Shown: in pieces, positions 39,508 to 49,084 of the stretch | Numbering within the stretch: position 1 is the stretch's first letter | Layout of the letters: every line of letters begins with the position of its first letter | Source: an uncultured Desulfomicrobium sp. | GTDB lineage: Bacteria > Desulfobacterota > Desulfovibrionia > Desulfovibrionales > Desulfomicrobiaceae | Reading direction: 5' to 3' | DNA: 64,000 bases | Assembly (NCBI GenBank): GCA_937872685.1 | Contig: CALMTS010000437.1 | Span: forward strand, 1-64,000 | Notes under the pieces: model-generated | What the model saw: only the letters and a program-made list of their open reading frames with translations | Told to the model about the DNA's origin: nothing | Database searches by the model: none | Position numbers and translations under genes: made by a program

Positions 39508-40785
39508 CTAGGAAGCGAGCAGGCTCGGCAGGATCGTGATGATGATGGGGAAGAAGGTCAGCAGGAGCAGGCTCACCAGCAATGCGTAAAGGTAGGGCAG
39601 CGAGGCCTTCATGACTTTTTCCAGAGGCACCTTGGTGATGGCGCTGGCCACGAAGAGGTCGAGGCCCACTGGCGGCGTGATGCAGCCGATGGCCAGGTTG
39701 CAGACCATGAGCACGCCGAAGAAGAGCGGGTCGATGCCCAGGGTCTTGGCCACGGGCAGGAAGATGGGCGTCAGGATGACCACCGCGGCCGAGGCGTTGA
39801 CCATGGTGCCGATGATCAGGAGCAGCACGTTCATGGCCAGCAGGAAGAGGATGGGCGAGGAGGTCAGGCTGGCCACGAAGGCGCCGACATGGTGGGGGAT
39901 CTGCAGGTTGGTCAGCAGCCACCCGAAGACGTTGGCCGCGCCGACCAGGAACATGATGATGGTCGTGCCGATGACGGCCTGGAAGATGATCTGGGGGAAG
40001 TCCCTGAGCTTGAGTTCCTTGTAGATGAACATGCCCACGAAGATGCCGTACACGGCGGCGACTGCCGCGGCTTCCGTCGGGGTGAACACGCCGCCGTATA
40101 TGCCGCCGATGATGATGACCGGGGTCATGAGGGCGAAGAAGGAGTCCTTGAAGGATTTCCAGACGCCGGCCGCCGAGAACGTGCCTTCGGGCTTGAGGCC
40201 GTTCTTCTTGGCCAGCCACCAGCTGACGAGCATCATGGACAGACCCATGAGCAGGCCCGGCAGGAATCCGCCCACGAAGAGGTCGCCGATGGAGGTGTCG
40301 GCGATGACGCCGTAGACGACCAGGGTGATGGACGGCGGGATGACGATGCCCACGGTTCCGCCGGCGGCGACGATGCCCGTGGCCCATTCGCGGGTGTATC
40401 CCTTCTTCTCCATCTCATTGACCATGGTCGAACCCAGGGCCGCCGTGGTGGCGGCGGAGGAGCCGGAGATGGCGGCGAAGAACATGCCGGACACGGCCAC
40501 GGCCTGGGCCAGGCCGCCGGTGAAGGAGCCGACCAGAGCCTGGGAGAAGCTGACCAGGCGTCCCGTCACGCCGCCGGCGGACATGAAGGAGCCCGCGAGC
40601 ATGAAGAAGGGCACGGCCATGAAGGAGAAGGAGTCGATGCCCGCGTACATCATCTGGGAAACCATGACGAGGGGCATGTTCATGAAAAAGTGCAGGATGG
40701 TGGCCGCGGCCAGGCACAGGGCGAAGGCCACGGGCACGCCCAGGGCGGTCAGGCCCAGGAATATGAAGAGAAGGACGAATTCCAT
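39508..40785 (-). CDS. TRAP transporter large permease (DctM type)
   Basis: MEFVLLFIFLGLTALGVPVAFALCLAAATILHFFMNMPLVMVSQMMYAGIDSFSFMAVPFFMLAGSFM. Confidence 0.94.
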   Translation of the reverse strand: MEFVLLFIFLGLTALGVPVAFALCLAAATILHFFMNMPLVMVSQMMYAGIDSFSFMAVPFFMLAGSFMSAGGVTGRLVSFSQALVGSFTGGLAQAVAVSGMFFAAISGSSAATTAALGSTMVNEMEKKGYTREWATGIVAAGGTVGIVIPPSITLVVYGVIADTSIGDLFVGGFLPGLLMGLSMMLVSWWLAKKNGLKPEGTFSAAGVWKSFKDSFFALMTPVIIIGGIYGGVFTPTEAAAVAAVYGIFVGMFIYKELKLRDFPQIIFQAVIGTTIIMFLVGAANVFGWLLTNLQIPHHVGAFVASLTSSPILFLLAMNVLLLIIGTMVNASAAVVILTPIFLPVAKTLGIDPLFFGVLMVCNLAIGCITPPVGLDLFVASAITKVPLEKVMKASLPYLYALLVSLLLLTFFPIIITILPSLLAS

Positions 40786-40787
40786 GG

Positions 40788-41282
40788 TCAACCCTCCTGG
40801 CCGGTCTTGCGTCCGGCGACGGTCTTGATGATGCGAAGGGTCTCCTTGAGCAGGTAGAGAAGCATCAGCACGCAACTCACGGGGATGATGACGTAGACCC
40901 AGCTCATGGGGATATCCAGGCCCGGCGCGCGCTGGAAGGTCATGATGGAGGTCATCTTCCAGCCCTGCGTCAGGAGCAGGATGATGAAGACGTACCCGCT
41001 TATGTTGATGATGACGTCGAGGACGGTGCCGAAGGCCGTGCCCTTGAACTTGTCCGGCAGGAACTGCACGGCCAGGTGGCCGCTCTCGCCCATGATCAGG
41101 GCCGAGCCCAGGAAGACCACCCATACGAACAGGAAGCGGGCCAGCTCTTCGGACCATTCAGGGGTGTACCCGAACAGGTAGCGGGTCACGACCTGGGCAA
41201 AGATGATCACGAGCATGACGGACATGGCCACGACGGAAAAGCCGTAAAGAACCGTGCGCACGCCCTTGAGGAGTTTGTCCAT
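40788..41282 (-). CDS. TRAP transporter small permease (DctQ type)
   Basis: MDKLLKGVRTVLYGFSVVAMSVMLVIIFAQVVTRYLFGYTPEWSEELARFLFVWVVFLGSALIM; RBS aggaggaa upstream. Confidence 0.92.
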   Translation of the reverse strand: MDKLLKGVRTVLYGFSVVAMSVMLVIIFAQVVTRYLFGYTPEWSEELARFLFVWVVFLGSALIMGESGHLAVQFLPDKFKGTAFGTVLDVIINISGYVFIILLLTQGWKMTSIMTFQRAPGLDIPMSWVYVIIPVSCVLMLLYLLKETLRIIKTVAGRKTGQEG

Positions 41283-41340
41283 GGAATTCCTCCTGAAATG
41301 TGAAATGGCTGGGCCGCGCCAGCGGGCGGCCTGAACGCGG

Positions 41341-41366
41341 GCCCGCCCCGGCGTTGAGGGGCGGGC
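41341..41366 (-). other. Strong intercistronic hairpin between dctP and dctQ
   Basis: gcccgcccc (41341-41349) / ggggcgggc (41358-41366), 9-bp perfect stem. Confidence 0.6.
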
Positions 41367-41378
41367 TCGCAAAACGTT

Positions 41379-42353
41379 TTAGTTGCCCAGTGCCAGCACC
41401 TTGTCGATGTTGTCCTGCCCGACGGTGGGGGCGAATTCCTTCCACACGGGCTGGGTCGCTTCCATGAAGGGCTTGCGGTCGACTTCGATGACTTCGATCT
41501 TGCCGGTGGCCTTGATCTTGTCCCAGTACTCGTTGTCCTGCTTGGTGGACAGATCGCGCTGCCAGGCGATGGCCTCGGTGGCGGCTTCCTGGATGATGGC
41601 CTTCTCGGCGTCGCTCAGGCGGCCCCAAGTGATCATGGAGATGAGTACCGGTTCCGGGGCGTAGGCGTGGGCGGTCAGGGAGGCGTACTTCTGCACCTCG
41701 AAGAAGCGCTTGGTGTAGATGTGGGCGCTGGGGTTCTCCTGGCCGTCGACCGTGCCCTGCTGCATGGCGGAGTACAGTTCGCCGAAGGCCATGGGGGTCG
41801 GGGAGCCGCCCAGGGACTTGATGGTTTCGATGTAGATCTTGTTGGACATGACGCGGATCTTGAGCCCGTTCATGTCGGCCGGGGTCTTGACCGGGCGGAC
41901 GTTGTTGGTCAGGTGGCGGATGCCGTTCTCCATGTATCCCAGAAGCTTGAGGCCGCGGGGCTCAAGTTCCTTGCCCAGTTCCATGCCGACCGTGTCCAGG
42001 GCCTTGTAGGCGTGGGTGCGGTCCTTGAAGAGGAAGGGCAGATCGAAGAGGGACATCTTGGGCTGGAACTGCCCCAGGTCGGCGGTGCCCGTCAGGACCA
42101 TGTCGATGGTGCCGTAGATGAGGCCCTCGGTCATGTCCTTCTGGCTGCCCAGCTGCGATGACGGGAAAACCTGGACTTCCATGTTGCCGCCGGATTTTTC
42201 GGCGACCAGCTTGGCGAAATGGTCCGCGCCCTGAGCGTAGGGATGGCTGACTTCGGCGATATGGCCGAGCTTCAGGACAGTCTTGGCGAAAGCGGGGACG
42301 GTGATGAGCGCAATGGCGAGCAGCGCGACTGCGCACGTAAAGAAACGTTTCAT
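41379..42353 (-). CDS. TRAP transporter substrate-binding protein (DctP family)
   Basis: Signal peptide; KLGHIAEVSHPYAQGADHFAKLVAEKSGGNMEVQVFPSSQLGSQKDMTEGLIYGTIDMV. Confidence 0.95.
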   Translation of the reverse strand: MKRFFTCAVALLAIALITVPAFAKTVLKLGHIAEVSHPYAQGADHFAKLVAEKSGGNMEVQVFPSSQLGSQKDMTEGLIYGTIDMVLTGTADLGQFQPKMSLFDLPFLFKDRTHAYKALDTVGMELGKELEPRGLKLLGYMENGIRHLTNNVRPVKTPADMNGLKIRVMSNKIYIETIKSLGGSPTPMAFGELYSAMQQGTVDGQENPSAHIYTKRFFEVQKYASLTAHAYAPEPVLISMITWGRLSDAEKAIIQEAATEAIAWQRDLSTKQDNEYWDKIKATGKIEVIEVDRKPFMEATQPVWKEFAPTVGQDNIDKVLALGN

Positions 42354-42367
42354 GACTCCTCCTTCAA

Positions 42368-42433
42368 CATATTCGTGTTGGGGCGCGGTATGCGCCGTGG
42401 AATGGACCTCAAGTTTCTGAAGCCACGAATATG
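42368..42433. promoter_or_regulatory. Paired inverted 10-mers in the TRAP operon promoter
   Basis: catattcgtg (42368-42377) and cacgaatatg (42424-42433), exact reverse complements, centres 56 bp apart. Confidence 0.5.
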
Positions 42434-42472
42434 CGGTTGCGGGGAGGAAATGTTCTTTGGATCGTAAAAAGG

Positions 42473-42495
42473 AAAATCCCCATTTTGGGGATTTT
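42473..42495 (-). terminator. Terminator downstream of the response-regulator gene
   Basis: aaaatcccca-ttt-tggggatttt perfect hairpin; minus strand continues ccttttt. Confidence 0.7.
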
Positions 42496-42537
42496 GTTCA
42501 TTTTGTTCACGGCGGGGAAGGGGGCGGTCGAGATGCG

Positions 42538-43230
42538 TCAGCTGCGGAAATACCGGCGTTCGGGCCGCCCCACGCTGCCGTAGACCGCTTCGGCGTAGAG
42601 CATGCCTTCGGAGATGAGGTATTCGAGGTAGCGCCTGGCCGTGGACCTGCTGATGCCGATGAGCTCTCCCACGTCCTCGGCGCTGCGGCCGGCCGCGTCG
42701 GCCTGGTCTTCGAAGACGGCGCGGACCTTGATCAGGGTCAGGGCGTCGATGCCTTTGGGCAGGCAGCCGCTGCCGGCCGGCGTGCGCGAAGTGACGGGGT
42801 GGAGCAGGGTGTCCACGTCGTGCTGTTCGATGACGCTGCCCTGGCGCAGGCGGTCGCGGTATGCGCAGAACTTGGTCAGGCAGTCGTGAAATCGTTCGGC
42901 CGTGACGGGCTTGATGAGGTAGTCGAAAACGCCGCCCCGCAGGGCTTCCTTGAGAGGGCCCATCTCGCGGGCCGCAGTGATGAGGATGACGTCGATTTCG
43001 AGCCCCCTGGTTCTGATCTCGCGCAGGAAATCGGTGCCTGGGCCCTCGGGGAAATAGAGGTCCAGCAGGATGAGGTGCGGCTCCAGGGCCAGGGTCATGT
43101 CCCTGGCGTCGTCCAGGCGGTGGGCGATGCCTATCACCTCGCAGTTCGGCACGCGCTCCGTGAAACGGCGGTGCAGCTCGGCGATGCGTACGTCGTCCTC
43201 GACAATGAGTACTCTGGTGACCATCTTCAC
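42538..43230 (-). CDS. Response regulator of CitB/DctR type
   Basis: VTRVLIVEDDVRIAELHRRFTERVPNCEVIGIA; LEPHLILLDLYFPEGPGTDFLREIR; C-terminal HTH GISRSTARRYLEYLISEGML. Confidence 0.92.
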   Translation of the reverse strand: MKMVTRVLIVEDDVRIAELHRRFTERVPNCEVIGIAHRLDDARDMTLALEPHLILLDLYFPEGPGTDFLREIRTRGLEIDVILITAAREMGPLKEALRGGVFDYLIKPVTAERFHDCLTKFCAYRDRLRQGSVIEQHDVDTLLHPVTSRTPAGSGCLPKGIDALTLIKVRAVFEDQADAAGRSAEDVGELIGISRSTARRYLEYLISEGMLYAEAVYGSVGRPERRYFRS

Positions 43231-44843
43231 TCCTTGGGGATGACCACGGTGAACAGGGCTCCGCCCAATCCGCTGCGGCTCACCATGATTTGTCCTCCGA
43301 GTTCCTCCAGGCGTTGCCGCACGAGGTACAGGCCCACGCCGCGCCGCCCCTGGCCCTTGGACGTAACGCCCCTCTCGAAAATGTGGTCCTGCTCGTCCAC
43401 GGCCACTCCGGGCCCCGAGTCTTCGATCTCGAAGACGATGTCGTTACCCAGGTCGGTGAAGGACATGTCCACGGAACGCAGGCCGGGCGGGCGCTGCAGG
43501 GCCGCTTCGAAGGCGTTGTCCAGCAGGTTGCCCACGATCGTCACGATTTTTTCCTGGCTGATGGACTTGGGCACGTCGGCCAGGGTGCTCTCCCGGTCGA
43601 TGGAGAAGTTCACCCGCAGCTCCTTGGCCCGGTTGTACTTGCCGAGGATGATGGCGGCGATGACCGGGTGCGGGACCGCTTCGCCGAGGAACCGGATGAA
43701 GTCTTCGTAGCCCGATGACTCGGTGACCACAAGGTCCAGGGCTTCCCGGTAGGCCTCGATCTGGATCAGCCCGGCGATGGTGTGCAGCTTGTTGGAATAT
43801 TCGTGGGTCTGGACCCGCAGCAACTCGGAGTATTCCTGTACCTTCGACAGTTCGGCGGCCAGGCGGTCCAGCTCGTCCTTGCGGCGGAAGCTGGCCACCA
43901 CCCCGCGCACCTTCTGGTCCTGGAACACGGGCACGATGTTGAAGATGAGCTCCTGGCCGCCCACGGTGCGCTCCTGGTCGAATTCGGCCTGTCCGGTGTA
44001 GAGCGTGTGAAGCAGGCCGGCCTCGGGTATGACGCTGTCCACCGGCCGGCCCGAGAGACGCTCCTGCTGGCTCAGTCCGATGTACCGGCGGGCCGCCTGG
44101 TTGGTCACGCGGATATCGCCCTGGTGGTCGATGGCCACGACGCCTTCGCGGATGGTTTGGAGCACGGCGACGCGTTCCAGGTAGAGGTTGGTGATTTCGG
44201 AGGGCTCCAGGCCCAGGGTCAGGCGTTTGAGCCGGCCGGCGATGACCACGGCGCTCAGGATGCCGACCACGCTCATGCCGATGATGTACATGAGCGGCTT
44301 GTCCAGGTGCGCCGATATGGATTGGTGCACGTTTTCCGAGAGGTAGCCCACGGACACGAAGCCTATGATGCTCCCGTCCTCGTCCAGGATGGGCGTCATG
44401 CCGCGCAGGGATCGTCCCAAGGTGCCGACGGCCTCGGAGACGTATGATTTGCCTTCCTTCAGGGCCGGCCCCGTGTCGCCGCCGACAAAGGTCTGTCCGA
44501 TGCGTTCCGGGACCGGGTGCGAGTAGCGCCGCTCCTGCGTGTCGCCGATGACGACGAACGAGGCGCCGGTCTTGCTGCGGATGGCTTCGGCCAGGGCCTG
44601 GATCTCCCCCTGGGGGTCGCCTGCCAGCAGGGCCTCTCGTATGCGCGGTATCTGGGCGATGGTCTTGGCCGTCTGCAGGGCCGTTTCGCCGATCTGCTCG
44701 TGGAGCATCTCTTCGGCCAGTTCGGAAATGACGTGCCAGCTGACGGCGATCTGGATGACGACCAGGGCCAGCACCATGTGGATCAGGTGCGACTGGATGG
44801 TTGCCGGCTTCAGCCAGCCGAGGATTCGTGACCAGGACAACAT
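43227..44843 (-). CDS. Sensor histidine kinase of CitA/DcuS/DctS type
   Basis: TM - periplasmic sensor - TM - PAS - LLRVQTHEYSNKLHTIAGLIQIEAYREAL H-box; overlaps the RR start by 4 nt. Start at 44843 chosen (RBS ggagg); track ORF extends too far upstream. Confidence 0.9.
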   Translation of the reverse strand: MLSWSRILGWLKPATIQSHLIHMVLALVVIQIAVSWHVISELAEEMLHEQIGETALQTAKTIAQIPRIREALLAGDPQGEIQALAEAIRSKTGASFVVIGDTQERRYSHPVPERIGQTFVGGDTGPALKEGKSYVSEAVGTLGRSLRGMTPILDEDGSIIGFVSVGYLSENVHQSISAHLDKPLMYIIGMSVVGILSAVVIAGRLKRLTLGLEPSEITNLYLERVAVLQTIREGVVAIDHQGDIRVTNQAARRYIGLSQQERLSGRPVDSVIPEAGLLHTLYTGQAEFDQERTVGGQELIFNIVPVFQDQKVRGVVASFRRKDELDRLAAELSKVQEYSELLRVQTHEYSNKLHTIAGLIQIEAYREALDLVVTESSGYEDFIRFLGEAVPHPVIAAIILGKYNRAKELRVNFSIDRESTLADVPKSISQEKIVTIVGNLLDNAFEAALQRPPGLRSVDMSFTDLGNDIVFEIEDSGPGVAVDEQDHIFERGVTSKGQGRRGVGLYLVRQRLEELGGQIMVSRSGLGGALFTVVIPKE

Positions 44844-45066
44844 GCGGTTTCCTCCGTACACGAGTTTCATCACCAATTGCTGCTGGTCTGGCAAGGGTAC
44901 ACATCCGCCGGGCGGTGATGGGAGGGGAAGGACCGGCGGTCCTGGATGCCGGGGGATATGCCGGAACCCTGCGAGATTGCGGACGGAATTCAAGGGTCGA
45001 GATTGCCGTGGGGCCGGACACGGAGTATGACAACCGAAATATGGAACACGCAATGGAGGATGGCGT

Positions 45067-45879
45067 ATGCACGAATGGTTTTTGACCCAGAGCCCGGTGA
45101 TGCAGGCTTTTCTGGCGACGTGCTTCACCTGGTTCGTCACCGCCCTGGGTGCGGGGGTGGTTTTTTTCTTCAAGCGAATCAACCGCAAGCTGCTGGACGG
45201 AATGCTCGGGTTTGCCGCCGGAGTCATGATCGCCGCCAGTTTCTGGTCATTGCTGGCGCCGGCCATCGAGATGGCCGAAAACATGGGGCACAGGGCCTGG
45301 CTGACTGCGGCCACGGGTTTTCTGTCCGGGGGCGCCTTCCTGTGGCTGGTGGACGCATTCCTTCCCCATCTGCACCTGGGGTTTCCCAGGTCCGAGGCCG
45401 AAGGCGTGAAGACAAGTTGGCACCGAAGCATCCTCCTGGTCCTGGCCATCACCCTGCACAACATCCCTGAAGGCCTGGCCGTGGGGGTGGCCTTCGGGGC
45501 CCTGGCCGCGGACCTGCCTTCGGCCAACATGGCCGGCGCCATCGCCCTGGCCCTGGGTATCGGGCTGCAGAATTTTCCCGAAGGCGCGGCGGTGTCCGTC
45601 CCCTTGCGCCGGGAAGGCTTCTCCAGGCTGAAAAGTTTCTGGTACGGGCAGATGTCGGGGATCGTGGAGCCCATAGCCGGGGTGCTGGGAGCCTTGGCTG
45701 TCATCACCATGCAACCCATCCTGCCGTACGCATTGGCCTTTGCGGCCGGGGCCATGATTTATGTGGTGGTGGAGGAGCTCATCCCGGAGTCGCAACTGGA
45801 AAAGAATACCGATATCGCAACCATTGGAACCATGCTTGGTTTCTCCGTGATGATGATGCTTGACGTGGGGCTGGGATGA
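45067..45879 (+). CDS. ZIP family metal transporter
   Basis: [73 protein letters not shown]. Confidence 0.92.
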   Translation: MHEWFLTQSPVMQAFLATCFTWFVTALGAGVVFFFKRINRKLLDGMLGFAAGVMIAASFWSLLAPAIEMAENMGHRAWLTAATGFLSGGAFLWLVDAFLPHLHLGFPRSEAEGVKTSWHRSILLVLAITLHNIPEGLAVGVAFGALAADLPSANMAGAIALALGIGLQNFPEGAAVSVPLRREGFSRLKSFWYGQMSGIVEPIAGVLGALAVITMQPILPYALAFAAGAMIYVVVEELIPESQLEKNTDIATIGTMLGFSVMMMLDVGLG

Positions 45880-46029
45880 GGCGTCCAAAAGTGCATGGAC
45901 CGTGCGGAAAATCTCGATGATTCGAGTGGTTACTTGAAACGAAGAAAAAAAACGGCGCCTCCTCTTGTCATTGAAATACAGGGTATTATTCTTAGTCAAT
46001 CGAATGAAAGAATCTCTCTCTGTTTTTCG

Positions 46030-46058
46030 TTGACTCTAAATTGATTGAAACATAATAC
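46030..46058 (+). promoter_or_regulatory. Sigma70-like promoter for the gene at 46094
   Basis: TTGACT-N17-TAATAC. Confidence 0.55.
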
Positions 46059-46093
46059 TCGACACAAACATCCAACTCATTTTGGAGGCTGCT

Positions 46094-46474
46094 ATGGTTA
46101 ATATGGATTATCCAGGACCGTGCTTTGCGTGTTCCGCCATTGATGGCTGTGCGACTGAAGAAGCGAAGAAGCTCGCTGTAAAAGGTTACTGCAAGGGCGT
46201 GGAGCGTGAACTCAACGCCTGGAAAGCCACTCTCTATGAGGTCATGGCAGGTTTTCTCGATCTTGGCGACAAGGATCGTGGCGCAGCTGCCGACGCAGTT
46301 GCAGAGATAAAGGCCCTGGTACGGGAAATCGAAGCCAAGACAGCCCAGCTCGAAGCCGAATGCCCGCTTGAGATGGCCCCCATCGAGAAAGACCTCGGCG
46401 ACAAGATGGGCAAGCTCCGGGTGCATTACACCAAGGCCATGGAAGTGATCGGAGCCGGTTCTTTCGGAGGCTGA
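46094..46474 (+). CDS. Hypothetical protein with N-terminal cysteine cluster (126 aa)
   Basis: MVNMDYPGPCFACSAIDGCATEEAKKLAVKGYCKGVERELNAWKATLYEV...; RBS ggagg, own promoter-like and terminator sequences. Confidence 0.75.
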   Translation: MVNMDYPGPCFACSAIDGCATEEAKKLAVKGYCKGVERELNAWKATLYEVMAGFLDLGDKDRGAAADAVAEIKALVREIEAKTAQLEAECPLEMAPIEKDLGDKMGKLRVHYTKAMEVIGAGSFGG

Positions 46475-46505
46475 TCCCCGGCCCGAAGCAGAAAATGAAC
46501 GTGTG

Positions 46506-46535
46506 CGCCCGGTGTTTAACGCCGGGCGTTTTTTT
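46506..46535 (+). terminator. Terminator after the hypothetical Cys-rich protein gene
   Basis: cgcccgg-tgtttaacg-ccgggcgttttttt. Confidence 0.8.
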
Positions 46536-46578
46536 GGCTCGCCAGTCCTGGCACAGAGATTCAACCGGAGGTTATCCC

Positions 46579-46986
46579 ATGAATTTCATGTTCTGGGCCA
46601 AGCTCTATCTGGCAACTGTTCCGGTCTTTTTCGCCATCGACATGGTCTGGCTGGGCTTTGTGGCCAGAAATTTCTATAAGTCCAATTTGAACCATCTTCT
46701 GAGTCCCGACGTCAACTGGCCCGCCGCCTTCGTTTTCTATTTCATCTATATCGCGGGCATTCTCCTCTTTGCCGTGCGCCCCGGCCTGGAGGCCCAGTCC
46801 CTGGCCAGGGCCTGTCTGTGGGGCGCGCTCTTCGGTTTCTTCACCTACGCGACCTATGACCTGACCAATCTGGCCACCCTGCGGGACTGGCCCGTGAACG
46901 TCGTGGTCGTGGATATCCTGTGGGGCACGGTCCTGTGCACCCTGGTGGCCGGAGGCAGCTATCTGATCGGCCTCCGGCTGGCCTGA
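46579..46986 (+). CDS. DUF2177 family membrane protein
   Basis: FFAIDMVWLGFVARNFYKSNLNHLLSPDVNWPAAFVFYFIYIAGILLFAV...GFFTYATYDLTNLATLRDWP. Confidence 0.82.
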   Translation: MNFMFWAKLYLATVPVFFAIDMVWLGFVARNFYKSNLNHLLSPDVNWPAAFVFYFIYIAGILLFAVRPGLEAQSLARACLWGALFGFFTYATYDLTNLATLRDWPVNVVVVDILWGTVLCTLVAGGSYLIGLRLA

Positions 46987-47003
46987 AACAAACGGAGGGA
47001 CGC

Positions 47004-47819
47004 ATGACGACCGTTCTGCTCGGCGCGGCCGTGGCTCTGCTTCTGACCATGAACGCCATGTTTGTCGTGAACATGCGCGCAAACGACAACAGCCTCATCG
47101 ACGTCGCCTACGGTCCGGCCTTCATCCTGGCCTCGGCCGGGGCCTGGCTCGCGGGCGGGATGCCGGATCATTTCCGGATCCTGCTCATGCTCGGCATGGT
47201 CTGCCTGTGGGGCGTGCGGCTGGCGTTGCATATCGGCCTGCGACACCGCGGCCGGGGGGAGGATTTCCGCTATCGGAACTTCCGTGAAGCCTGGGGCGAA
47301 GATTTTGTCTGGCGCAGCTTCCTGCAGATCAACATGCTGCAGGGGGCCGTCATCCTCGTCGTCGCCACGCCCATTCTGCTGGTCATCGCCCGTCCCGGCG
47401 GTGAGCCGGCCTGGACCGACGCGCTGGGGTTGGCCCTTTTTGCGCTGGGCTTTTTCTTCGAGGCCGTGGGTGACTGGCAGCTCATGCGTTTCAAGAAGGA
47501 CCCGGCCAACAAGGGGCGCATCATGACCCTTGGCCTGTGGAGGTACACCCGGCATCCGAACTATTTCGGGGAGGCGGTCCTGTGGTGGGGTATCTTTTTC
47601 GTCGGTCTGGCATCGCCTTTGGGCCTTTTCGGCCTGATCAGCCCTCTGGTCATCGGTTTTCTGCTGCTCAAGGTTTCGGGCGTTCCCATGCTGGAGGCCA
47701 GGTACGGCGGAAATCCCGAGTTCGAGGCCTACAAGGAGGCGACCAGCGCTTTCATACCCAGGCCTCCGCGTCAGCCCGCGGCGGCGCCTTCGGTTCCTGA
47801 ACAGGGAGAAGAGCCATGA
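47004..47819 (+). CDS. DUF1295 (steroid 5-alpha-reductase-like) family membrane protein
   Basis: NSLIDVAYGPAFILASAGAWLAGG; GRIMTLGLWRYTRHPNYFGEAVLWWGIFFVGL. Confidence 0.88.
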   Translation: MTTVLLGAAVALLLTMNAMFVVNMRANDNSLIDVAYGPAFILASAGAWLAGGMPDHFRILLMLGMVCLWGVRLALHIGLRHRGRGEDFRYRNFREAWGEDFVWRSFLQINMLQGAVILVVATPILLVIARPGGEPAWTDALGLALFALGFFFEAVGDWQLMRFKKDPANKGRIMTLGLWRYTRHPNYFGEAVLWWGIFFVGLASPLGLFGLISPLVIGFLLLKVSGVPMLEARYGGNPEFEAYKEATSAFIPRPPRQPAAAPSVPEQGEEP

Positions 47820-49084
47820 ACACTGCGCCGGCACAGAAGTCCGTGGCGGTCATCGGCGGCGGGGTTGCGGGAATCGTGGCCGCGCATCTGCTGCAGGGAA
47901 CCCGCGAGGTGACCGTCTTCGAGGCGAACGACTACCTGGGCGGCCACACCCACACGATCTCCGTGCCGGACGGGCCCGATTGCGGCACTCCGGTGGACAC
48001 GGGCTTCATCGTCTTCAACGAGGCTACGTACCCGCTTTTCATACGGTTTCTGGATGAACTGGAGGTCCCTTCCCGAGAGTCCGAAATGTCCTTCGGCTTT
48101 CATTGCGAACGAACGGGGCTGACCTATGCGGGCACGGACCTGAACGGCCTTTTCGTCCAGCGCGGGAACGCCGTCTCTCCGCAATACTGGCGCTTTCTGT
48201 TCGAAATCGCCCGTTTCTGCCGCCAAGCCAAGAAGGATGTCGAGGGCGACGAGGACATGGGCACCCTGGATGATTACATCCGGCGGCGCAACTTCTCGCC
48301 CTTCATGGTCGAGAATTATCTCCTGCCCATGGCCGCGGCCATCTGGTCCACACCGGCCGGGCGTGTCGGCCGGTTCCCGGCCCTGTCCTTCCTGCGCTTC
48401 TTCCGCAACCACGGACTCCTTTCGCTCGTCGACAGGCCGCGCTGGAGGACCGTACGGGGAGGGAGCTGCAGCTATGTTCGGGCCTTCCTGCGCCGTTTCC
48501 GGGGCACGATACGGCTTGGAGCGCCGGTGCGCAGGGTCATGCGCAACGCTGGGGCCGTGACGGTGGAAATCGATGGCGGGGAGTCCCGCGTGTTTGATGA
48601 CGTCTTCATCGCGGCCCATGCCGATCAGGCCCTGCGGCTTCTGGGCGACCCCTCGCCCGAGGAGGTCCGGCTTCTGGGCGCATGGCGCTACGAGGAGAAC
48701 AGGACCGTCCTGCACACGGACGTCTCGGTCCTGCCACGGGAGCGAGCGGCCTGGGCGTGCTGGAATTTCAGGCGCGAGGCCAGGGAGGAACGGAGCGTAT
48801 TCGTGACCTATTCGATGAATCTCCTGCAGGGCCTGGCCGGGGATCGGCAGTTTCTGGTCACCCTGAACAGCCCGGCGCCCCTCGCCAGGTCGAAGGTCCT
48901 GGCGGACCTGGTCTATCATCACCCCGTGTACACGCGGGAGTCCATGGCCACCCAGGGCGAGCTCGCTTCGCTCAACGGGCAGCGGAACACATGGTTCTGC
49001 GGCAGCTATTTCGGGTACGGATTCCACGAGGATGCGGTCCGCTCCGCTCATGCGGCCGTGGAAAGCTTCAGGAGGAAAGGATGA
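47816..49084 (+). CDS. NAD(P)/FAD-dependent oxidoreductase (amine-oxidase-like)
   Basis: KSVAVIGGGVAGIVAAHLLQGTREVTVFEANDYLGGHTHTISV dinucleotide-binding motif. Confidence 0.9.
   Translation: MNTAPAQKSVAVIGGGVAGIVAAHLLQGTREVTVFEANDYLGGHTHTISVPDGPDCGTPVDTGFIVFNEATYPLFIRFLDELEVPSRESEMSFGFHCERTGLTYAGTDLNGLFVQRGNAVSPQYWRFLFEIARFCRQAKKDVEGDEDMGTLDDYIRRRNFSPFMVENYLLPMAAAIWSTPAGRVGRFPALSFLRFFRNHGLLSLVDRPRWRTVRGGSCSYVRAFLRRFRGTIRLGAPVRRVMRNAGAVTVEIDGGESRVFDDVFIAAHADQALRLLGDPSPEEVRLLGAWRYEENRTVLHTDVSVLPRERAAWACWNFRREAREERSVFVTYSMNLLQGLAGDRQFLVTLNSPAPLARSKVLADLVYHHPVYTRESMATQGELASLNGQRNTWFCGSYFGYGFHEDAVRSAHAAVESFRRKG

Noticed and set aside
43227-45755. 842-aa version of the histidine kinase
   Set aside because: The N-terminal ~300 aa extension overlaps the ZIP transporter on the other strand; a normal start with RBS exists at 44843.
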